The position numbers and the translations under genes are program-made. A model generated the notes under the pieces. The model made no database searches and had not been told where the DNA came from. It worked only from the letters and a program-made list of their open reading frames with translations. From GCA-003244245 sp038276315 (GTDB lineage: Bacteria; Actinomycetota; Actinomycetes; Mycobacteriales; Pseudonocardiaceae), in assembly GCA_038276315.1 (NCBI GenBank), contig JBBPZY010000091.1:1-12469 (forward strand): 12,469 nucleotides of DNA. The letters run 5' to 3'. Shown here piece after piece: positions 7,141 to 12,469 of the stretch. How positions within the stretch are numbered: the stretch's first letter is position 1; each line of letters opens with the position of its first letter.

Positions 7141-9359
7141 ATGCCGGTGGTCGCATCCTGGCATCATGAGCTGGTGCGGATCGCTGAGTTCACTGTGACT
7201 GCGAGCTGGTCATCGGTGGCATGACGTGTGCGTCTTGCGCAGCGCGTGTCGAAAAGCGGCTCAACCGGCTCGATGGGGTGAGCGCGAGCGTTAACTACGC
7301 CACCGAGAAGGCGCGGGTCCGCTATGGTGCGGGCGTCACGCCGGAGGATCTGGTGTCCACCGTGGTGGGCACCGGCTACAGCGCCGAGCTATTTCACGAC
7401 AACGTCCCCGACGCCGGCACCGATGGCGTCGAGCTCGGTGCGTTGCGGGAACGGTTGGTGGGGTGTGCGCCGCTGGCTCTCGCGGTGATCGCGATGGCGA
7501 TCGCGATGGCGCTCCGGGTAAGGACGCCGAACAATCTCGGGATGCTTTCGCTTCTGGTTACCGCTCCGGTGGTGACGTGGGGGGCGATGCCGTTTCACCG
7601 GGCTGCCTGGCGGAACCTGCGGCACGGCACGGCCACCATGGACACGCTGATCTCGATGGGTGTGCTGACCGCATTCCTGTGGAGTTGCTACGCGCTGTTT
7701 TCCCGCATAGCGGAGTATGCCAGTACGCAAGGTACGTTCAACTGGGAAAAGCTCAATTTCGATAAGCTTGATCCGTCGAACTGGGACTATGACAGCGGGC
7801 CGAGGTTCTACTTTGTGGTGGCCGCCGTTGTCACGGTGTTCCTGCTCGCCGGTCGCTATTTCGAGGCGCGCTCCAAGCGGCGCGCGGGTGCGGCGCTACG
7901 CGCGTTGCTGGATCTCGGCGCCTCGGACGTTGCGGTGCTGCGGGACGGCCGGGAGGTGCGTATCCCGATCGACGGACTCGTGGTCGGCGACGAGTTCGTG
8001 GTCCGCCCGGGAGAGAAGATCGCCACTGACGGAGAGGTGATCGAAGGGTCGTCTGCCGTTGACGAGAGCATGTTGACCGGCGAGTCGGTGCCGATCGAGG
8101 TCAACTCGGGCTCAGCGGTCGTTGGCGGGACGGTGAGCGTCTCCGGTCGGTTGCGGGTGCGGGCCTCGCGGGTTGGTGCGCATACCCGTCTCGCGCAGAT
8201 CGCGCGGCTGGTACAGGACGCCCAGAGCGGCAAGGCCAGGGTGCAGCGGCTGGCGGACCGGGTCTCCGCGGTATTCGTGCCGGTAGTGATCGCGATCGCG
8301 ATCGTCACGCTGGTCGTCTGGCTGGTCATCGGTGCCGCGGTCGGGACCGATGACCAGCGCCGCGATCGCCGTGCTGATCATCTCCTGTCCGTGTGCTCTG
8401 GGACTGGCCACACCCACCGCGCTGCTGGTCGGTACCGGCCGGGGTGCACAACTGGACATCGGTCGACGTGCTGCCCGCCACTGGCGAGAACGCCGACGAG
8501 GTGCTGCGCCGCGCGGCTGCCGTGGAGGACGCCTCCGAACGCCCCGTCGCCACCGCCATCGCCACCGGGGGCCGGCAGAAGCTGGGTGAGTTGCCCGCAG
8601 TGGTCGGTTTCCGCTCGGCGCGAGGACTTGAGTGTGCACGGCGAGGTGGCCGGCGCTGTGGTGCTGGTGGGCCGGCCGGCCTGGGTGCGCGAACGCATTC
8701 GGTGCCGCTGCCTGACGCGTTGGCTTCGGCTGCCGCGGCGGAAGAGGCCCGCGGCCGCACCGTCGTTGCGGTGGCCTGGGAGGGTCAGGTGCGGGGCCTG
8801 CTCTCGGCGGCCGACAGGGTGAAGCCGAGCAGCACCGAGGCGGTGCGCCTGCTGCGCGGGTTGGGGCTGACCCCGGTGCTGCTCACCGGCGACAACGAGA
8901 TCGTCGCTCGCGCGGTGGCCGCAGAGGTCGGCATCGACACGGTGATCGCCGGGGTGCTGCCCGAGGGCAAGGTCGAGGAGGTGCGGCGGCTCCAGCGGGC
9001 TGGTCGGGTCGTGGCGATGGTGGGCGATGGAGTCAACGACGCCGCGGCGCTGGCCCAGGCCGATCTGGGGTTGGCCATGGGAACGGGCACCGACGCCGCC
9101 ATCGAGGCCAGTGACCTCACCCTGACCCGCGGTGACCTGCGACTGATCGCCGATGCGATCCGACTGTCTCGGCGCACCCTGCGCACCGTCAAGGGCAACC
9201 TGTCTGGGCCTCGGCTACAACATCGTCGCAATACCCTTGGCCGCGGTCGGCCTGCTCTATCCCCTCATCGGCGGCGCAGCGATGGTGTTCTCCTCGGTGT
9301 TCGTGGTATCCAACAGCCTGCGGTTGCGCGGTTTCCGTGCGCTCACCCCCTCAGCCTGA
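7141..9359 (+). pseudogene. Copper-type P1B ATPase (CopA/Ctp family), broken and missing DKTGT
   Basis: An intact protein would export Cu+ across the membrane. Pieces occur in order but in changing frames. A short N-terminus starts from ATG 7141 or GTG 7174 and shifts at about 7202. Next come the metal-binding GGMTCASC (about 7215) and the first membrane helices. The actuator motif MLTGESVP lies at about 8069-8092. At about 8330 the frame changes to SCPCALGLATPT, the transmembrane Cu site. At about 8460 GRGAQLDIG runs straight into VDVLPATGENADEVL, so some 30 codons including the phosphorylated DKTGT are deleted. VHGEVAGAVVLVGRPAWVRE (about 8632-8690) is in yet another frame. LLTGDN and MVGDGVNDAAAL follow, then a last shift at about 9205 to GYNIVAIPL and SNSLRLRGFR. 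The nucleotide-binding His-Pro motif reads SERP. At least four frame changes plus the deletion rule out a working pump. No CsoR-type regulator is nearby. Confidence 0.9.
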
Positions 9360-9402
9360 GCGCTGCAGTGTCTTCGGTGCAGCAGGTCCAGGCATACGCC
9401 AA

Positions 9403-9438
9403 GAAGCCGTGTCCCCTGACAGTTAGGGACACGGCTTC
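9403..9438. terminator. Convergent terminator hairpin, 13-bp stem
   Basis: GAAGCCGTGTCCC (9403-9415) and GGGACACGGCTTC (9426-9438) are exact reverse complements around a 10-nt loop. The hairpin lies between the stop of the ATPase relic (9359) and the stop of the DUF4383 gene (9462), both of which point into it. No long U-run follows on either side. This is the strongest hairpin in the window, and it has stayed perfect although the plus-strand gene it served is dead, so it is probably kept for the minus-strand gene. Confidence 0.75.
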
Positions 9439-9461
9439 CTGGATGTCGGCTGACTGCACGC

Positions 9462-9935
9462 CTATGCGGTCGAAAGCTGACGACCGCCCATCACTCTGAG
9501 CAGCCCGGTACCGAAGATCAACGTCACCAGAGCCGTCACCAGGTGCAGGTAGTTGTCGACGTCGTTGCCGGCGTGGATGTTCAGCAGTGGCAGGTAACCG
9601 AGGAAACCGATCGCGGCGGTCAGCAGGTAGGCGCCGCCGATGGAGATGTTCAGACCCTCGTTGCCGGCGGGGGTGAGCGCAAACGCACCCAGGACCCACA
9701 GACCGCCGATCGCAAGGTGCACGATGTTGTGGTAGACGTTCACCGGAAAGAACAAGAACGTGTCCTGTGAGAACCCGGTGATCGGGCCGCCACCCGTCCC
9801 GATGAACCCGAGGGCCCCACCTACGAAGTAGATGCTACCCAGGACCATCGAAGCGTTCTGCTCCAACGTCCTCGATGGTTTCCTCCTGGTATCGACTGGA
9901 ATCCCGAACTTCTCTTCCGGAGTAGCAAAAGTCAT
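9462..9935 (-). CDS. DUF4383 domain membrane protein
   Basis: 157 residues with about four hydrophobic segments (roughly 29-46, 66-86, 97-115, 129-148) after a polar 28-residue N-terminus. NVYHNIVHLAIGGLWV and DNYLHLVTALVTLIFG are the two His-containing helices typical of DUF4383, a family of small actinobacterial membrane proteins of unknown function. Start at ATG 9935: AAGGAG (9942-9947, read on the minus strand) lies 6 nt upstream, the best ribosome binding site in the window. It ends at a 13-bp hairpin. A 10-bp inverted repeat lies 37 bases upstream of the start. A decayed paralogue lies at 4519-4665. Residues 1-28 (with RRKPSRTLEQNAS) probably face the cytosol, by the positive-inside rule. 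The gene appears intact and, to judge by its expression signals, well expressed. Confidence 0.85.
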   Translation of the reverse strand: MTFATPEEKFGIPVDTRRKPSRTLEQNASMVLGSIYFVGGALGFIGTGGGPITGFSQDTFLFFPVNVYHNIVHLAIGGLWVLGAFALTPAGNEGLNISIGGAYLLTAAIGFLGYLPLLNIHAGNDVDNYLHLVTALVTLIFGTGLLRVMGGRQLSTA

Positions 9936-10285
9936 GTCTGTCTCCTTCCGCGCGACATCGCCGACTCAACAGGTGAGGTGTGCAGGCTTGCCTAGTTCAC
10001 ACCTCACGTGTCCCTGGTACGCTCTTCGGCACTTGGCAGCCCCCTGTTCACCTGCTGGCCGATGGATCACCCTATCGGATGCAAGCGCCGGTCGCTAAAC
10101 CTGGTACGGCACTGTTGCGTCCGGCGAGGGGAGCAGCGGTTGCCACGCATAGTGCATGAGAGCCGCTCGTCGTGTCGCCCAGTCATCGCGCCCTCGGCAT
10201 TCGCCGGGTTCCGGCTCCCGCCGGGGGTGATCACTTTGGCGGTGCGCTGCCTCGACCGCCTCCGAAAAGCGTCGACAGTAAGTGG
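9936..10285. other. Intergenic stretch without a recognisable gene
   Basis: About 350 bases between the DUF4383 start and the L,D-transpeptidase relic. It holds the DUF4383 ribosome binding site and the inverted repeat at 9973-10007. It also has a weak GGCGGT/ACCGCC hairpin (10238-10243 and 10255-10260) that could have terminated the minus-strand transcript. Open frames here are short, lack family motifs and have no ribosome sites. I see no RNA gene or gene remnant that I can name. Confidence 0.5.
9973..10007. promoter_or_regulatory. 10-bp perfect inverted repeat upstream of the DUF4383 gene
   Basis: GTGAGGTGTG (9973-9982) and CACACCTCAC (9998-10007) are exact reverse complements. Inside the 15-nt spacer is a second small repeat, AGGC-TT-GCCT (9984-9993). 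The element lies 37 to 72 bases before ATG 9935 on the minus strand. That position fits an operator at the promoter or a hairpin in the leader. I could not find a convincing -10/-35 pair next to it. Confidence 0.5.
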
Positions 10286-10447
10286 TCACTTCACAATTTG
10301 GACCTGGTCGCCGGCGTTTAGGGTGTTGTAGAAGCGCTGGGCCGACGACCAGCTCAGGTGGATGCACCCGTTGGACGCCACCGAGGTGTTGTCGGCGTGG
10401 AAGGCGTCGCCAGGATAGAAGAACACCGAGTACGGTTCGGCGTCCCC
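10286..10447 (-). pseudogene. L,D-transpeptidase (YkuD family), C-terminal fragment only
   Basis: The frame ending at TGA 10286-10288 encodes about 53 recognisable residues: EPYSVFFYPGD, then SVASNGCIHLSWSSAQRFY and LNAGDQVQIVK. SNGCIHLS matches the YkuD active-site signature S-H/N-G-C-x-x-L with the catalytic Cys, and the tail matches the end of the domain. These enzymes make 3-3 cross-links in peptidoglycan and attach outside the membrane, and normally have a signal or lipoprotein N-terminus and about 200-400 residues. Everything before the active site is gone. The frame to its left belongs to an enolase-type gene and is offset by one position, so no fusion protein with this domain can be made from the enolase start. 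A dead remnant. Confidence 0.75.
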
Positions 10448-10845
10448 TCGTGAACGGCCCCGATCGCGATCACCAGCGGCACCTTGAGCAGCCGCGCCTG
10501 CAGGTCCCACAGCGCGATGTCGACCGCCGAGATCGCTTCCGCGGTCACGCCCGGCTTGCCGAGGTTACGCACCGCGCGCTGCATCGCCGCCCACGATGCG
10601 GTGGGAGTGAGCGCATCCCGGCCCGTCACCACCCCGGCGAGCTTGCCGCTGATCACCGTGGCCGTCGAGGCGCCGCCATAGGTGTAACCGGTACCCGTGT
10701 GCCCGGCCGCATGCGCGGCCACCAGCACCAGCGTGGTGGAGTCCCAGGCCATCGTGCCGTCGGATTCCGGGGCATCGGTGGGGATCTCGTAGGCCGAGAC
10801 CTCAAGGTGCTCGATCGGGACCGCGTCTGCTGCTCTGGTCGTCAC
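10448..10845 (-). pseudogene. Mandelate racemase/muconate lactonizing (enolase superfamily) enzyme, N-terminal fragment
   Basis: From GTG 10845 about 133 residues fit the N-terminal capping domain of the enolase superfamily: IEHLEVSAYEIPTDAPESDGT, then TGTGYTYGG, and AISAVDIALWDLQARLLKVPLV just before the barrel domain would begin. Intact members have about 350-380 residues. The barrel, with its catalytic Lys pairs and the metal-binding Asp/Glu residues, is absent. Homology ends near GAVHE, exactly where the L,D-transpeptidase tail begins in another frame. Translation would run on to a stop near 10354 with nonsense residues. The gene lies 88 bases after the Fe-S oxidoreductase stop on the same strand, so the original order was probably oxidoreductase, enolase, transpeptidase. 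The start has no clear ribosome site. Confidence 0.8.
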
Positions 10846-10933
10846 AGGACGGGGTTACCACCGATCGCGATGATTCATGCGACCCGGTCCCGGCTGAAAA
10901 CTGGCAGCGACCGTGTCGTTGCTTTTCCCAGAC

Positions 10934-12469
10934 TCAGTGGCGGTCGGTGAGGAGCCGGACGGCGATGGCGACGCCGACGCCGAGCGCGGCGACGCCGAAG
11001 ATGGCGCGGCGTCGGGCGCGGCTGTGTCGGATTGCCGGCTCTGGGCGGACGTGATTGTAGGGCGCTTCGGGCAACCCGCCGCGGTAACCTTCCGGGCCGT
11101 GTTCGCGGGCCATCTTCATCACCTGCGCCACGTGCAGCGCGCCGCGGCCGGTGCCGGCCTGCTCGATCTGGGTCTTGCAGGAGAAACCGTCGGCGACGAT
11201 CACCGTGTCCGCGTCGGTGCCGCGCACCGCGGGCAGTAGCGCCTGCTCCCCGCACTGCAGGGAGATGTCGTACTTGCCGTTTTCGAAGCCCCACGATCCG
11301 GCCAGCCCGCAGCAGCCGCCCTGCAGCGGTTCGACGCTCACGCCCATCCGCGACAGCAGCTGGTGCTCCGGGGTCATGCCGCCGGTGGCGCGGTGGTGGC
11401 AGTGCCCCCACACCAGGGCATCGCGGTGCAGCGGTGGCGGCTCGATGTCGAAGGTGGTGAAGAATTCCGCGAAGTGGTAGGCGTTGCGGGCCAGCCGCTG
11501 GCCGTCGTCGTCGTGCGGCAGCAGCTTGCCCAGCTCGTCCTTGAAGACCGCCAGGCAGCTCGGCTCCATCCCGACCACCGGCGTGCCGGCCCGGATCTCC
11601 TCGCGCAGCACGTCGAGCACTCGGTGCAGGTAGTGCCGGGCGGCGTCGAGGAAGCCGTAGTCATAGAGCGGGCGCCCGCAGCAGACGTGTCCCTGCGGCA
11701 TGACGACCTGCCACCCGGCCGCCTCGATAGCTTCGACGCAAGCCACGCCGACGTCGGTGTGCAGGTGGTTGTTGAAGGTGTCCGGGAACAGCACCACCCG
11801 GCGCCCGTGCGGATTGTTCGAACCACCCCGCTCGGCGAACCACTGTTGCAGGGTGAGCGGCGCGAACGTCGGCAGCGGCCGGCGCCGGTCGATCCCGGCG
11901 GCGAACTTGGCCAGCCGCGACAAACCCGGGGTCTGGGTGACGGCGTTGACCACCTCGGGCATCCGTGCGGCGAGCCGGGAGGCCTGGTCGATGAAGCCGA
12001 AGGCGTAGGCGTAGCGCGGCCGCCACCGCCGCCACGAGCGGTAGTGGTGGTGCAGGAACTCCGACTTGTAGGTCGGCATGTCCACGTCCACCGGGCAGTC
12101 GCTGGTACAGCCCTTGCAGGCCAGGCACAGCTCCAACGCGTCGGCGACCTCCCGGGACTGCCACCCATCGGTGATCACCTCACCGCGCAGCATCTCGAAC
12201 AGCAGCCGGGCCCGCCCGCGGGTGGAATGCTTCTCCTCCCGGGTGACCTGGTAGCTGGGGCACATCGTGGTCTGGGCATCAGGCACCCGGCACTTGCCGA
12301 CACCCACGCAGCGCAGCGTGGCGTGCGCGAAGTCCCCACCATCCTGCGGGTAGGAGAAGGCGACGTCGGGCCGGGCCGGGTTGTAGTCGGTGCCCAGTTT
12401 GAGGTTCTCATCGAAGCGGTAGGCGTCGATGACCTTGCCCGGGTTCATCTTCCAGTCCGGGTCCCAGAT
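10934..12469 (-). CDS. FAD-linked/Fe-S oxidoreductase, C-terminal (Fe-S) part; runs past the window
   Basis: The frame is open from the right edge to TGA 10934-10936, 511 residues. The first residues (WDPDWKMNPGKVIDAY) look like the end of an FAD-binding oxidase domain (GlcD type), so the start lies outside; Met at 12448 is internal. Next come a cluster region with CVGVGKC and MCPSY, then a ferredoxin-type CLACKGCTSDCP, then two GlcF-like cysteine-rich modules with HVCCGRPLYDYG and GCCGLAGSWG, plus MEPSC and WGHCHHR. Fused GlcD-GlcF proteins oxidise 2-hydroxyacids such as D-lactate, glycolate or 2-hydroxyglutarate and pass electrons to the respiratory chain; the substrate here is unknown. The C-terminus has a basic stretch followed by about 18 hydrophobic residues (AIFGVAALGVGVAIAVRLL), a possible membrane anchor. 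All visible motifs are intact. Confidence 0.88.
   Translation of the reverse strand: MWDPDWKMNPGKVIDAYRFDENLKLGTDYNPARPDVAFSYPQDGGDFAHATLRCVGVGKCRVPDAQTTMCPSYQVTREEKHSTRGRARLLFEMLRGEVITDGWQSREVADALELCLACKGCTSDCPVDVDMPTYKSEFLHHHYRSWRRWRPRYAYAFGFIDQASRLAARMPEVVNAVTQTPGLSRLAKFAAGIDRRRPLPTFAPLTLQQWFAERGGSNNPHGRRVVLFPDTFNNHLHTDVGVACVEAIEAAGWQVVMPQGHVCCGRPLYDYGFLDAARHYLHRVLDVLREEIRAGTPVVGMEPSCLAVFKDELGKLLPHDDDGQRLARNAYHFAEFFTTFDIEPPPLHRDALVWGHCHHRATGGMTPEHQLLSRMGVSVEPLQGGCCGLAGSWGFENGKYDISLQCGEQALLPAVRGTDADTVIVADGFSCKTQIEQAGTGRGALHVAQVMKMAREHGPEGYRGGLPEAPYNHVRPEPAIRHSRARRRAIFGVAALGVGVAIAVRLLTDRH

Noticed and set aside
7221..8822. 533-residue P-type ATPase as an intact short protein
   Set aside because: After about 8330 this frame no longer matches the family; the true continuation is in other frames, and the product would lack CPC, DKTGT and the P domain.
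10354..10845. 163-residue protein from the enolase start as a real small gene
   Set aside because: The last 30 residues are out-of-frame transpeptidase sequence, and the catalytic barrel is missing.
10282..10950. 222-codon plus-strand frame over the enolase and transpeptidase relics
   Set aside because: Arg-rich antisense shadow without motifs. The minus-strand homology explains the region.
1..12469. Mobile elements, CRISPR arrays, tRNA/rRNA genes or a defence system
   Set aside because: No transposase or integrase motifs, target-site repeats, regularly spaced repeats or RNA gene signatures were seen on either strand.

Overview
The window is high-GC actinobacterial DNA, most likely from a mycobacterium or a close relative. 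The gene style points that way: GTG starts, PurB, the coupled ask-asd pair, a DUF4383 membrane protein and a long FAD/Fe-S oxidoreductase. The genus is an inference; no rRNA or other decisive marker is present.

Left part (1-3614, plus strand): the 3' end of an unrecognised gene is followed 2 bases later by an SGNH/GDSL-type hydrolase gene broken by a one-base loss exactly in its catalytic GDS block. An intact adenylosuccinate lyase (purB) follows, with a perfect hairpin right in front of its start codon. A strong inverted repeat closes this block and faces a convergent, lower-GC gene for an N-terminally anchored, possibly PsbP-like protein (3734-4384, minus).

Middle part (4385-9359): the gap upstream of ask holds a decayed 3' fragment of a DUF4383 gene, whose intact paralogue lies at 9462-9935, and then two abutting palindromes at the ask promoter. 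Aspartokinase and aspartate-semialdehyde dehydrogenase overlap by ATGA and form the first two steps of the aspartate pathway (diaminopimelate/lysine, threonine, methionine). The aspartokinase gene has an internal GTG at codon 250 with its own GGAGG, the signature of a separate regulatory beta subunit. Behind asd lies a copper-type P1B ATPase gene that is clearly dead: several frame changes, plus an internal deletion that removes the phosphorylated DKTGT motif.

Right part (9360-12469, minus strand): a 13-bp terminator-like hairpin separates the ATPase relic from the intact DUF4383 gene, which has a strong ribosome binding site and a 10-bp inverted repeat upstream. Beyond a 350-base gap, the last ~53 codons of an L,D-transpeptidase are joined to the first ~133 codons of a mandelate racemase/enolase-type gene, evidently by a deletion. 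The window ends inside a large FAD/Fe-S oxidoreductase whose Fe-S half is visible.

Overall this is core metabolism (purB, ask, asd) embedded in accessory genes that are being lost. I found no mobile element, CRISPR array, RNA gene or defence system. The most informative signals are the decay events and the small regulatory structures.
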